64,000 bases of DNA, taken from NCBI GenBank assembly GCA_002706265.1, contig PAKU01000028.1, positions 23,878-87,877 of the forward strand. Reading direction: 5' to 3'. Position 1 is the stretch's first letter; every line of letters begins with the position of its first letter. Both the position numbers and the translations under genes were made by a program. The notes below the pieces were generated by a model, which worked only from the letters and a program-made list of their open reading frames with translations, had not been told where the DNA came from and searched no databases. Positions 1 through 8,635 of this stretch are shown here, one piece after another. Origin of the DNA: Polycyclovorans sp. (GTDB lineage Bacteria; Pseudomonadota; Gammaproteobacteria; Nevskiales; Nevskiaceae).

Positions 1-288
1 GCGACTATTTTTGTGGCCTCGAACATGATTTCTGAATCTCCGACTTGATGATGATTGACGGGGTCGTCAGCAGTGCGCGATGCGCCGGAACCCCACTCCC
101 TGATTGCAGTCTTACGAAGTTTGCCCGCGCGGCCTGAACATCACGTGAGTGACGCCCGTCCGTTCAGACCGTACCGCGAAAAAGTATCACACAGATCAGG
201 CGCTCGCTACAGGGCAACCAACGTTAAACTTGGGCTTCACGGTGAAAAAATGCGCCATCCACTTCGACACCCAAAACAGGTCTCTTGA

Positions 289-1488
289 ATGTCCAGCTAT
301 CTCTTTACCTCCGAATCTGTCTCCGAAGGCCACCCCGACAAGCTTGCCGACCAGATTTCGGACGCAATTGTCGATGCAATTCTTGCCCAGGACGCCCGCG
401 CCCGCATCGCCAGCGAGACGCTGGTGAAGACCGGCGTCGCAATTCTGGCGGGCGAGGTCACCACCAAGGCCAACGTCGATTTCGAAGCGCTGGTGCGCAA
501 GGTGATCTCGGATGTGGGCTATACCTCGTCGGCCATTGGCTTCGACGGTGAAACCTGCGGCGTGTTGAATCTGTTGGGAAAACAGAGCCCCGACATCGCC
601 ATGGGCGTGGACGGCTTGGCCGGCGCAGAGAAGGGTGACCTCGATATCGGCGCCGGCGACCAGGGCCTGATGTTTGGCTACGCCTGCAACGAAACCAAGG
701 AATTGATGCCGGCCCCGGTCTACTACAGCCACCGTCTGGTGGAGCTGCAGGCCAAGGTGCGGCGCGCCAAGAATGGGCTGCCCTGGTTGCGCCCGGATGC
801 CAAGAGTCAGGTCACGCTGCGCTACGAGAATGACGTGGCCGTAGGCGTCGATGCGGTGGTGCTGTCGACCCAGCATGACCCCGACATCAAGTTGAAAACG
901 CTGCGTGAGGCGGTGATGGAGTCGATCATCAAGCCGGTGATTCCTGAGAAATGGATCACGAAAGACACCAAGTTTCACATCAACCCCACCGGCAACTTCG
1001 TCATCGGCGGGCCGGTTGGCGACTGCGGTCTGACCGGCCGCAAGATCATTGTTGACACCTACGGCGGTTGGGCACGCCATGGCGGCGGCGCGTTCTCGGG
1101 CAAGGATCCGTCGAAGGTGGACCGCAGCGCCGCCTACGCCGCACGCTACGTGGCCAAGAACATTGTCGCGGCCAAGCTGGCGGCGCGGTGCGAGGTGCAG
1201 TTGTCGTATGCCATTGGGGTGGCCGAGCCCACTTCGGTGATGGTGACCACCTTCGGCACGGGCAAGGTCAGCGACGCGCGTCTGGAGCAGTTGGTTCGGG
1301 CGCACTTTGACCTGCGGCCGGGCGGCATCATCAAGATGCTGGACCTGTTGCATCCGATGTATCAGGCCACTGCGGCGTACGGGCACTTCGGCCGCAAGCC
1401 GGTCGAGAAGACCCTGAATGGGCAGACCTTCACCACGTTCTCGTGGGAGAAGACCGATAAGGCCGCGGCGCTGGCCGCCGAAGCCTGA
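289..1488 (+). CDS. metK: S-adenosylmethionine synthetase
   Basis: Makes S-adenosylmethionine from methionine and ATP in the cytoplasm, supplying methyl groups and the methylthioadenosine later recycled by the mtn genes of this window. The 399-residue length is normal for MetK. Visible signatures are GHPDK (residues 14-18, with the catalytic His), [12 protein letters not shown] (121-132) and the glycine-rich GGGAFSGKD loop (265-273). The ATG at 289 gives the standard [18 protein letters not shown]-terminus, although the Shine-Dalgarno in front of it is weak. The 288 bases upstream contain no credible gene, and I could not recognise a SAM or SAH riboswitch there. A strong terminator follows, so it is probably a single-gene unit. 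Confidence 0.98.
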   Translation: MSSYLFTSESVSEGHPDKLADQISDAIVDAILAQDARARIASETLVKTGVAILAGEVTTKANVDFEALVRKVISDVGYTSSAIGFDGETCGVLNLLGKQSPDIAMGVDGLAGAEKGDLDIGAGDQGLMFGYACNETKELMPAPVYYSHRLVELQAKVRRAKNGLPWLRPDAKSQVTLRYENDVAVGVDAVVLSTQHDPDIKLKTLREAVMESIIKPVIPEKWITKDTKFHINPTGNFVIGGPVGDCGLTGRKIIVDTYGGWARHGGGAFSGKDPSKVDRSAAYAARYVAKNIVAAKLAARCEVQLSYAIGVAEPTSVMVTTFGTGKVSDARLEQLVRAHFDLRPGGIIKMLDLLHPMYQATAAYGHFGRKPVEKTLNGQTFTTFSWEKTDKAAALAAEA

Positions 1489-1510
1489 TCACCCCGCAGC
1501 ATTCGCAAAA

Positions 1511-1537
1511 CCCCGGCCTGAAACGCCGGGGTTTTTT
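1511..1537 (+). terminator. Rho-independent terminator of metK
   Basis: A perfect 7-bp stem (CCCCGGC/GCCGGGG) with a 7-base loop is followed by six T residues, 23 bases after the metK stop. Confidence 0.9.
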
Positions 1538-1681
1538 GTTGGGCCGCCTGCGGGCCGATGGCCTGCACTGAGCGCGACTTGCGCGCAGATGCGACGACGG
1601 TGGCGAAGGCGGCACGCCCGATAAACCCCGCTGTGCCCGCCCGGCTACACTTATGCGCTTCACCCTTCGCGGAGTTTTTCC

Positions 1682-2524
1682 ATGCGTTTTACCGGCACCG
1701 ATGCCTACGTCGCGACCGACGATTTGATGATGGCCGTCAATGCGGCGGTCACCCTGGAGCGGCCGCTGCTGGTCAAGGGCGAGCCCGGCACCGGGAAGAC
1801 GCAGTTGGCGCGCGAGATCGCGCAGGCCATGAATGCGCCGTTCATCGACTGGGCCATCAAGTCGACCACCAAGGCGCAGCACGGCCTTTACGAGTACGAC
1901 GCGGTGTCGCGCCTGCGCGATTCGCAGCTGGGGGATGCGCGGGTCAAGGACATTGGCAACTACATCATCAAGGGCAAGCTGTGGGAGGCCTTCGAGAGCG
2001 AGCAGCGGCCGGTGCTGTTGATCGACGAGATCGACAAGGCCGACATCGAGTTTCCCAATGACCTGCTGCGCGAACTCGACCAGATGGAGTTCTACGTACA
2101 CGAGCTGCGGCGCACGGTGCGCGCCCAGGTGCGGCCGATCATTCTGATCACGTCGAACAATGAAAAGGAATTGCCGGACGCGTTTCTGCGCCGCTGCTTC
2201 TTCCACTACATTCGCTTTCCCGACAAGGACACGATGCAGCAGATCGTCGATGTGCACTTCCCCGACCTGAAGAAGAACCTTGTCAAGGAGGCGATGGAGG
2301 TCTTTTTTGGCCTGCGCGACCTGCCGGGCCTGAAGAAGAAGCCTTCCACCTCGGAGCTGCTCGACTGGCTGAAGCTGCTGTTGGCCGAAGATATCGACCC
2401 TGCGGTGTTGCGCGATGCCAGCAGCAAAAAGGCCCTGCCGCCACTCTACGGCGCGCTGCTGAAAAACGAGCAGGACGTGCATCTGTTCGAGCGCATCGCC
2501 TTCATGTCGCGGCGCGGTAACTGA
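1682..2524 (+). CDS. MoxR-family AAA+ ATPase
   Basis: Cytoplasmic AAA+ ATPase of the MoxR group, whose members usually act as chaperones that insert cofactors or mature complexes together with a VWA-domain partner. Seen: Walker A GEPGTGKT (residues 33-40), Walker B VLLIDEIDKAD near 111-121, sensor-1-like ITSNNEKELP and the arginine-rich FLRRC segment that follows it. The length (280 aa) is usual. The expected downstream VWA gene is missing: the gene ends over a broken antitoxin remnant on the other strand, and the next intact gene is convergent. The client is therefore unknown. The ATG at 1682 starts directly at conserved sequence. Confidence 0.88.
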   Translation: MRFTGTDAYVATDDLMMAVNAAVTLERPLLVKGEPGTGKTQLAREIAQAMNAPFIDWAIKSTTKAQHGLYEYDAVSRLRDSQLGDARVKDIGNYIIKGKLWEAFESEQRPVLLIDEIDKADIEFPNDLLRELDQMEFYVHELRRTVRAQVRPIILITSNNEKELPDAFLRRCFFHYIRFPDKDTMQQIVDVHFPDLKKNLVKEAMEVFFGLRDLPGLKKKPSTSELLDWLKLLLAEDIDPAVLRDASSKKALPPLYGALLKNEQDVHLFERIAFMSRRGN

Positions 2525-2648
2525 TGTAACGGTTTTTTGAGTGCGAGACGGCCTCCAAGATGTAGAAGGTCTTGGATCGGCCGGTGTGCGCTGCCCATGC
2601 GGTCAGACGGGCCTCGATGTCATTCGGCAGGCGTAGGGACGTTGCCAT
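2502..2648 (-). pseudogene. Truncated ribbon-helix-helix antitoxin remnant (CopG/RelB type)
   Basis: A 48-codon minus-strand frame begins ATG GCA ACG and reads MATSLRLPNDIEARL, then HTGRSKTFYILEAV. This matches the beta-strand and helix pattern of RHH antitoxins (DNA-contacting strand TSLRLP, then GRSKTFYI). After EAV the family similarity stops and the frame runs to a stop inside the 3' end of the MoxR gene. Full-length relatives run to roughly 70-90 residues and carry an acidic toxin-binding tail, which is absent here, as is any toxin gene. The break coincides with a 10-base inverted copy (2540-2549) of a sequence just upstream (2673-2682). I read it as a dead toxin-antitoxin relic. Confidence 0.6.
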
Positions 2649-2783
2649 GAGCGCGACTCAGGTGGAATGCATGTCTCGCACTGAACGTTTTGACCCGGTC
2701 GCGCCGCAAACGACCTGATGCAGCGCTCCACGTGCGTCTGCCTCGGGCGCCGCCTGAGCGCGCCCGGCCGACGGGCCGCGATC

Positions 2784-4568
2784 TCAGATCATGCCGTTCA
2801 CCAGCTGATCCCGCACCGGGGTCAGCTGGTCGAGCGCGAATTCGTAGCCGCGCCGGTTGACGTCGTCGAAATGTTTCCAGTCGAACATGCCGACATCGCT
2901 CACCGGCATGCGCAGATACACGTCGGCCCTGCTGGCGCGCTCGCTGGCGCCGCGCTGACCGCCCACGGTTGCGGTGCGAAACATGATGTTGAGCAGCGAC
3001 GGCCGCTTGGCGTCGCCGCGCCAGCTGAACAAACCTTCCGGGTCGGGGCCCTTGATGCCGGGCGCGGTCAACTCGCCGCCGGTTGAAACGTCGGATGCGA
3101 TGATCGGCCCCAGATCGAGCCCTTCCATAACGTCGGTGGGCAGGCTGTTGAGCAGCGCGCCATCGACCAGCAGGTCTTCGTTCCAGATCACCGGCGGGGC
3201 CACCCCGGGCACGGCCATGCTGGTGGCGGTCCAGAGATAGAGCGGCCCCTGCTCGTGCACCTCGAGGCGCCCTCGCGACAGGTTGCTGGAGACACAGAAA
3301 TAGCGGGTCGACAGGTGCTCAATCTGCACGTCACCGAAGCAGCGGTGCAGCTCCTTGACGAACTTGCGACCGCGAATGAAGGCCACGCTGGGAAAGATGA
3401 AATCGTTGAGATGGTTGTGTTCAACGAACATGTCCCGCGCAATCTTGCGCATGGTTTCGGTGTCGTGCCCCACGGCCTTGAGCCCGGCGAAATAGGCGCC
3501 CATGCTGCTGCCGCCGACCACATCGACCGGAATGTCGAGCTCCTCAAGCGCCCGGAACAGGCCCAGATGCGCAAAGCCGCGCGCGCCGCCGCCGCCCAGC
3601 ACCACGCCGATGCTGCGACGGGTCAACAGCCGGGCGATGCGTCGCGCATCCGGCAGCCGGCCGTCGGGCGCCGCGTAAAGATGACCGTTGGCCCGGGCCC
3701 GATCGCGCCAGGCCATCACGTCGGTCTCGCGACCCGGCGAATCGGACAGCATCATGATGTCGCGGGGCACCTGCACGCCCGCCGCCAGCAGCTCGGCCAA
3801 CATCGGCGTGCCCGAGACGTGCGCGCCGGGGTCGACGCCGAGCAGCAGCCGATCGGCCTGACGCATGCAGCGCCGCGCCCAGGCGCCGGTCTTGGGCGGA
3901 CACAGATAAATCAGATAGCGATGCGCCTGCTCCTGTTCGGCCAACCAGGTGACGACGCGCTGATGCCCGTCGGCGTCGTCGAACAGGGTGTCGTGGGCGC
4001 CCGCTCCCAGCGCGTGGTCCACCGTCTCGGGGTCGAGCAGCAGCACGCTGCCATACGGCGACAGCGCGTCAACCAGGGCCTTGGCGACGGGCGTCAGATC
4101 GAGCCCGGGCAGCAGCGGAATCAGCGCCACCGCGCGACGGCCCAGGGCGCGGGCGCGGCGCTTCTCCTTCTGCGTGCGGCGCAGGCGGCGAATGATGGTG
4201 CGGGTCAGCACCAGCAACGCCTCCGGTTCGGCGCGCAGCACCTCCAGCATGGCCTCGCGGTCGAAGCGCAGCAGAATGGAGTCGCGCAGCGCGGTGACAT
4301 TGGCCACCCTCTGCTCATCGGCCAGCAGACCGATCTCGCCGATGGGTTCGCCGGGGGCGATCTCGCCCAGCATCTCGCCGACCGGACTGATCGCGGCCAG
4401 CCGCCCAGCGACCAGCACGTACATGCAGTCGGAGGCATCGCCCACTGAAATGATGCGTTCGCCGCCGCGCACGTTGATCCAGGTGCCGCGACCGACCAGG
4501 GCGTCGAGTACCGAATCGCTCAGTGATTCGAACAGGGCGCTGGTGCGCAGTGCATCAACGGCCCTCAC
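2784..4568 (-). CDS. Cyclic-nucleotide-binding patatin-like phospholipase (NTE/RssA type)
   Basis: Predicted serine lipid hydrolase of 594 residues with an N-terminal regulatory cyclic-nucleotide-binding fold (about residues 5-125: GGERIISVGDASDCMYVL, GEPIGEIGLL) and a patatin catalytic domain from about 315. Catalytic features are the oxyanion loop GGGGARG (near 321-327), the nucleophile elbow GSSMG (near 353) and the Asp of DGALLNS (near 467), giving a Ser-Asp dyad. The GTG start at 4568 overlaps the TGA of the DUF4112 gene by four bases (GTGA). The frame is open further upstream, but that stretch only shadows DUF4112. No signal peptide is visible. Homology suggests phospholipid or lysophospholipid hydrolysis; the substrate and whether cNMP really binds are unknown. 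Confidence 0.9.
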   Translation of the reverse strand: MRAVDALRTSALFESLSDSVLDALVGRGTWINVRGGERIISVGDASDCMYVLVAGRLAAISPVGEMLGEIAPGEPIGEIGLLADEQRVANVTALRDSILLRFDREAMLEVLRAEPEALLVLTRTIIRRLRRTQKEKRRARALGRRAVALIPLLPGLDLTPVAKALVDALSPYGSVLLLDPETVDHALGAGAHDTLFDDADGHQRVVTWLAEQEQAHRYLIYLCPPKTGAWARRCMRQADRLLLGVDPGAHVSGTPMLAELLAAGVQVPRDIMMLSDSPGRETDVMAWRDRARANGHLYAAPDGRLPDARRIARLLTRRSIGVVLGGGGARGFAHLGLFRALEELDIPVDVVGGSSMGAYFAGLKAVGHDTETMRKIARDMFVEHNHLNDFIFPSVAFIRGRKFVKELHRCFGDVQIEHLSTRYFCVSSNLSRGRLEVHEQGPLYLWTATSMAVPGVAPPVIWNEDLLVDGALLNSLPTDVMEGLDLGPIIASDVSTGGELTAPGIKGPDPEGLFSWRGDAKRPSLLNIMFRTATVGGQRGASERASRADVYLRMPVSDVGMFDWKHFDDVNRRGYEFALDQLTPVRDQLVNGMI

Positions 4569-5071
4569 CGCTGTGACCACCAGGCCACGGCTGCCACCAA
4601 CCCCCACACCGCTGCCGCGCCCAGCAGCGCCAGCACCACCCAACGGCCGCGACGCGGCGGCGGCGGCGGCGGGGTCAGCCGGGCGTCGAGATGGGTTTCC
4701 AGCAACTTGAGGTTGCGCGTGTTGGCCTTGAAGACGACATCGCCCACATCGCCGACCACCGGCACCAGGCCGATGAAGAAATCGGCGATGGCGATGGTCA
4801 CCATGCGCCCCAGCAGCGACCTGGGCGCGCCAATCAGCCATGCCTGCACAATCACGAACCCGGTCAGCAGCAGCCCGATCACGTCGCCAATCACCGGCAC
4901 CAGCCCGATGATCGGCTGAATGCCAAACCGAATTTGCGTGCCGGGCACGCGAATCGCGTTGTCGAGCCAGTGGGTCAGAGACCGCACACGCGTCAGACGT
5001 GCCGAGGCTTCGCGCAATTGCTGACGCTCTTTGTCCTCAGGCGTAGGGGTTGCTTCGTTTACACTTTTCAT
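4565..5071 (-). CDS. DUF4112 membrane protein
   Basis: 168-residue protein of the DUF4112 family, of unknown function. After a charged, helix-forming N-terminus (to about residue 50) it has repeated hydrophobic helices containing the paired LVPVIGDVIG and LVPVVGDVGD motifs typical of the family, a proline-rich linker (PPPPPP) and a final transmembrane helix near the C-terminus. It is translationally coupled to the patatin phospholipase through a GTGA overlap, so the two probably form one transcription unit and may act on the same membrane. The coupling is seen; the shared function is inference. Confidence 0.88.
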   Translation of the reverse strand: MKSVNEATPTPEDKERQQLREASARLTRVRSLTHWLDNAIRVPGTQIRFGIQPIIGLVPVIGDVIGLLLTGFVIVQAWLIGAPRSLLGRMVTIAIADFFIGLVPVVGDVGDVVFKANTRNLKLLETHLDARLTPPPPPPRRGRWVVLALLGAAAVWGLVAAVAWWSQR

Positions 5072-5202
5072 GAACAGGTCACGCTACCTGGCTGGAATCA
5101 GTACGGGAGACGCCGCACCCGCGACGAGGGTCGAAGTGTTGCAGAGTCCCCGGAAAATGTGAGCGCGCACTGCGCGAGAACGATCATCTGTAAGGGGGTC
5201 CG

Positions 5203-7719
5203 TTGAGACAAATCGGCCAGTGGCTCTTTCGCCTGCTCTACAGCATGGCGTGGCTGTCGTTCCGGCCGATCAACGCGTACATCCGTTACCGCGCGGCGCC
5301 TGCGCCGCTGGTCGGCGAGATGGCCCTGGACCCCGCACGCCCGGTGGTGTACGTGCTGGCCACGCGCGACTGGACCGACCTGTTCGTGCTGGAGCGCATC
5401 TGCCGCGACATGGGCCTGCCCAGCCCCAGCCGCACCGGGCGCCATGTGCCCGACATTGACCGTACCGGCGTGCTGTACATGCCGGTGCTGCTGGAAGAAC
5501 GACGCAAGGCATCGAGCCTGTCCACGCTGATCGAAACCGCCGCCGGCATGCCCGAGTTCGACGCGCAGGTGATTCCCGTGTCGATCTTCTGGGGCCGCGA
5601 CCCCGGCTCCGAGACCAGTTGGTTTCGCCTGTTGTTTTCCGACAGCGTGCAGGCCGGGCGCTTGCGCAAGCTGCTGATCATGTTCGCCAACGGCCGCAAC
5701 GTGCTGGCCAACTTCGGCCGCCCCATCGCGTTTCGCGAGTATTTCGATGCGGCGCCGACACCGGCGCTGGGACAGCGCAAGCTGACCCGCGCGCTGCACT
5801 TCCATTTTCTGCGCGCCCGCACGGCGGCGCTGGGGCCGTCACTGCTGCCGCGGCGCGTGGTCATCGACGACCTGTTGCAGCGGCCGGGCGTCTTGAGCGC
5901 CATCGACGACGCCACCCGCAACGGCAAACTGACGCGCAGCGCGGCCATGACCCGGGCACGCCGCTACGCCAATGAGATTGCGGCGGATTACTCGACCATC
6001 ACGCTGAGGATTCTCGACAAGGTGCTGGGCGGCATCGTCTTCAAACGCGTGTTCAGGGCCATCGAGACGCAGGGCCTGTCCCGCGTGCGCGACTGGGCGC
6101 AGGACCACGAAATCATCTACATGCCCTGCCACCGCAGTCATGCCGACTATCTGCTGGTGAGCTACACCCTGTACCACGCGGGCCTGGTGCCGCCACACAT
6201 CGCGGCGGGGGTGAACCTCAATTTCTGGCCGGCGGGCGCCATCCTGCGGCGCGCTGGCGCCTTCTACATGCGCCGCAGTTTCTCGGGCGATCGCATCTAC
6301 AGCAGCGTGTTTCGCGCCTATGTGGACGCGCTGATCCGCCGTGGCTACCCCATCGAGTTCTTCCCCGAAGGCGGCCGCAGCCGCACCGGACGCCTGTTGC
6401 CGCCCAAGACCGGGCTGTTGTCGATGGTGGTCGAGGCCAGCCTGCGGCAGCGGGCGCGCAAGGTGGCCGTGGTGCCGGTCTACATCGGCTACGACCGGGT
6501 GTGGGAAGTGGGCAGCTACGCCAAGGAACTGCGCGGCGCGACCAAGCGCAAGGAGTCTGCCGAAGGGCTGCTGAAGGCCGGCACCATTCTGTCGCGGCAA
6601 TACGGCAAGGCCTACATCAACTTCGGCGAGCCCTTCCGGCTGCAGGATGCCGCCGATGCGGCGTTGCCGGGCTGGCGCGAGATCATGACGCCCGACGGCA
6701 GCGAAAAGCCCGTCGGCTTCAACAAGTTCGTGCAGCAGCTCGGCCTCGAAAACGCGCGGCGCATCAACGCCGGCGCCGTGGCCAATGCCAACGGCCTGGC
6801 GGCGGTGGCGCTGCTGGCCGCCCCGCAACGCGCCGTGTCGCGTGATGAGTTCATCGAGCAGATTGGCCATCTCATCTGGCTGATCAAGGGCGTGCCGGTG
6901 GGGCCGGACCAGCTGGTTCCCGAGACCTCGCCCACCGCGGTGCTGGAATGGGCCGTGCCGATTGCCGGCATCGCGCAGGTCAAGCATCGCTGGGGCGACA
7001 TTTACGGGGTCACCGGCAAGGCGGCGGTGGCCATGACCTACAACCGCAACAACATTCAGCACCTGCTGGCCATGCCGGGCCTGATCGCCAACCTGTTCCG
7101 CACCCGTGGCGCCATGCCCGAAGATTCGGTGCTGAGCAGCGTGCAGGCGCTGTATCCATTTCTGAGAAATGAGTTCTTCCTGCCGTGGCCGGTTGACGGC
7201 ATCGATGCCATCACGCGACAGACCATCGCCGTCCTGGTGCAGCTCGGCCTGCTGTCGCGTGACCCGGAAGACGCAACCTGGCTGGTGCGCCCGTCGGTGG
7301 CCCAGCCGGCGTTCTCCACTCTGTCGATGCTGGGCCGGGTCATGGGCGAAACCCTGGAGCGCTACTGCATCACCACCCTGCTGCTGGCCACCGAGGCAAA
7401 GCGCGAACTGCCCGTGTCACGCGCAGCCATCGAGGAGCACTCGCGGCTGCTGGCCGAGCGCATGGCGCTGCTCACCGGGCGGGACGCGCCCGAGTTCTTC
7501 GATTCAACGCTGTTCCGCGGCTACCTGACCACGCTGATTTCGGTCGGGCTGCTCACTTCTGAGGGCGATGAGGGCCTGCGCATCTCGCCCGACATTCATG
7601 CCACCGCCGAACGTGCGCTCGAATTCTTGTCTGATGACGCACGGCAGACCCTGGCCCAACTGCTGTCGCGACGGCGCCCGGCAACGGCCGGCTCGGCGGC
7701 ATCGGCAGAGACTGTTTAG
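5203..7719 (+). CDS. plsB: Glycerol-3-phosphate 1-O-acyltransferase
   Basis: Inner-membrane enzyme that acylates glycerol-3-phosphate to make lysophosphatidic acid, the first step of phospholipid synthesis. At 838 residues it is the large PlsB form. The four acyltransferase blocks are visible: block I CHRSHADYLL (HX4D, about 308-317), block II GAFYMRRSF, block III FFPEGGRSRTG (about 386-396) and block IV VPVYIGYDRV. The start is TTG at 5203, supported by a purine-rich AAGGGGG a few bases upstream and by homology beginning immediately. It diverges from the patatin/DUF4112 pair, so lipid synthesis and lipid hydrolysis genes are neighbours with about 130 bp between them for promoters. Confidence 0.97.
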   Translation: MRQIGQWLFRLLYSMAWLSFRPINAYIRYRAAPAPLVGEMALDPARPVVYVLATRDWTDLFVLERICRDMGLPSPSRTGRHVPDIDRTGVLYMPVLLEERRKASSLSTLIETAAGMPEFDAQVIPVSIFWGRDPGSETSWFRLLFSDSVQAGRLRKLLIMFANGRNVLANFGRPIAFREYFDAAPTPALGQRKLTRALHFHFLRARTAALGPSLLPRRVVIDDLLQRPGVLSAIDDATRNGKLTRSAAMTRARRYANEIAADYSTITLRILDKVLGGIVFKRVFRAIETQGLSRVRDWAQDHEIIYMPCHRSHADYLLVSYTLYHAGLVPPHIAAGVNLNFWPAGAILRRAGAFYMRRSFSGDRIYSSVFRAYVDALIRRGYPIEFFPEGGRSRTGRLLPPKTGLLSMVVEASLRQRARKVAVVPVYIGYDRVWEVGSYAKELRGATKRKESAEGLLKAGTILSRQYGKAYINFGEPFRLQDAADAALPGWREIMTPDGSEKPVGFNKFVQQLGLENARRINAGAVANANGLAAVALLAAPQRAVSRDEFIEQIGHLIWLIKGVPVGPDQLVPETSPTAVLEWAVPIAGIAQVKHRWGDIYGVTGKAAVAMTYNRNNIQHLLAMPGLIANLFRTRGAMPEDSVLSSVQALYPFLRNEFFLPWPVDGIDAITRQTIAVLVQLGLLSRDPEDATWLVRPSVAQPAFSTLSMLGRVMGETLERYCITTLLLATEAKRELPVSRAAIEEHSRLLAERMALLTGRDAPEFFDSTLFRGYLTTLISVGLLTSEGDEGLRISPDIHATAERALEFLSDDARQTLAQLLSRRRPATAGSAASAETV

Positions 7720-7804
7720 ACTGCCGCGCACCCAATCACGCGGGGTCGTCACTCCGACCCCACCCACCCTCACACCTCATCACTGAAATTTTCAAGGACG
7801 TTCC

Positions 7805-8548
7805 ATGGTCTTCTCAGCTCGCAAACTTTCACTGCCCGCGATGGCGCTCCTGACCCTGGGGCTGGCCGCCTGCAACAAGGGCGCCGCCCCCGCCGAGTCG
7901 GTTGATCTCGAAGACGACGCGGCGCGCTTTGGTTATGCCATTGGCGTTGATCTGGGCGAGTCGCTGGCCCCGGTGCGCGATGAAATTGACATTGACGCGC
8001 TCAAGGCCGGCCTCGACGACGCCTTTGAGGGTCGCGAGCTCAAGCTCGACGACGTTGCCCGCGAAGAGATCAAGAACTCCGCCGCCGAGCGGATTCAGGC
8101 CTCCCAGGCCAAGGCCGTCGGCGAACGCGCCAAGGTCGCCAAGGAAGCCGGCGAGAAGTTTCTGGCCGAAAACGCCAAGCGCGACGGCGTGACCGAAACC
8201 GACTCTGGCCTGCAGTACGAAGTGCTGACGCCGGCCGAAGGCGACAAGCCCTCCGCCGAAGATCGCGTCACCGTGCACTACCGCGGCACGCTGATCGACG
8301 GCACCGAGTTCGACAGCTCGTACAGCCGTGGCGAACCCGTCACCTTCCCGCTGGGCAACGTCATTGCCGGCTGGACCGAGGGTGTTCAGCTGATGAGTCC
8401 CGGTGCCAAGTACAAGTTCGTCATTCCCGCATCGCTGGCCTACGGTGAGCGGGGCGCGGGCAACCGCATCGGCCCCAATGAAACCCTGGTGTTCGAAGTC
8501 GAGTTGCTCAGCATCGAAGAGGCCGAGGCCGACCAGCCCGAAGGCTGA
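7805..8548 (+). CDS. FKBP-type peptidyl-prolyl isomerase, lipoprotein
   Basis: Cis-trans prolyl isomerase of the FkpA/Mip type, likely tethered to a membrane in the periplasm. The N-terminus has a lipoprotein signal with lipobox LAAC (Cys 23), then an FKBP_N dimerisation helix region (about 30-135) and an FKBP_C catalytic domain (about 150-243) with VTVHYRGTLIDGTEFDSS, GWTEGVQLM and KFVIPASLAYGERG. The length (247 aa) fits the family. The ATG at 7805 has GGACGTTCC just upstream. A hairpin terminator follows, so it is probably monocistronic. FkpA-like proteins aid folding of envelope proteins, which fits with surA and lptD elsewhere in the window. Confidence 0.94.
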   Translation: MVFSARKLSLPAMALLTLGLAACNKGAAPAESVDLEDDAARFGYAIGVDLGESLAPVRDEIDIDALKAGLDDAFEGRELKLDDVAREEIKNSAAERIQASQAKAVGERAKVAKEAGEKFLAENAKRDGVTETDSGLQYEVLTPAEGDKPSAEDRVTVHYRGTLIDGTEFDSSYSRGEPVTFPLGNVIAGWTEGVQLMSPGAKYKFVIPASLAYGERGAGNRIGPNETLVFEVELLSIEEAEADQPEG

Positions 8549-8566
8549 TCGCGCGCCGCTTCGCCC

Positions 8567-8594
8567 AAAAGGCCGACGTCATGTCGGCCTTTTT
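8567..8594 (+). terminator. Rho-independent terminator after the FKBP gene
   Basis: An 11-base perfect inverted repeat (AAAAGGCCGAC / GTCGGCCTTTT) with a 5-base loop ends in a T run. Its A and T flanks would let it work in either direction. Confidence 0.88.
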
Positions 8595-8635
8595 CGTTAG
8601 GGTTGGCGGCACCCACCGGACACCCCCCAAGCGCC

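Noticed and set aside
1..288. Possible SAM or SAH riboswitch ahead of metK
   Set aside because: A riboswitch would be plausible here, but I could not match the leader to any consensus I know, and it shows no clear expression platform.
196..1386. 396-codon minus-strand frame antisense to metK
   Set aside because: Ala/Arg/His/Gly-rich translation with no domain; it is the usual antisense shadow of a GC-rich gene.
4569..4841. N-terminal extension of the patatin gene frame
   Set aside because: The extension is low-complexity and entirely overlaps the well-supported DUF4112 gene; the GTG in the GTGA overlap begins the real protein.
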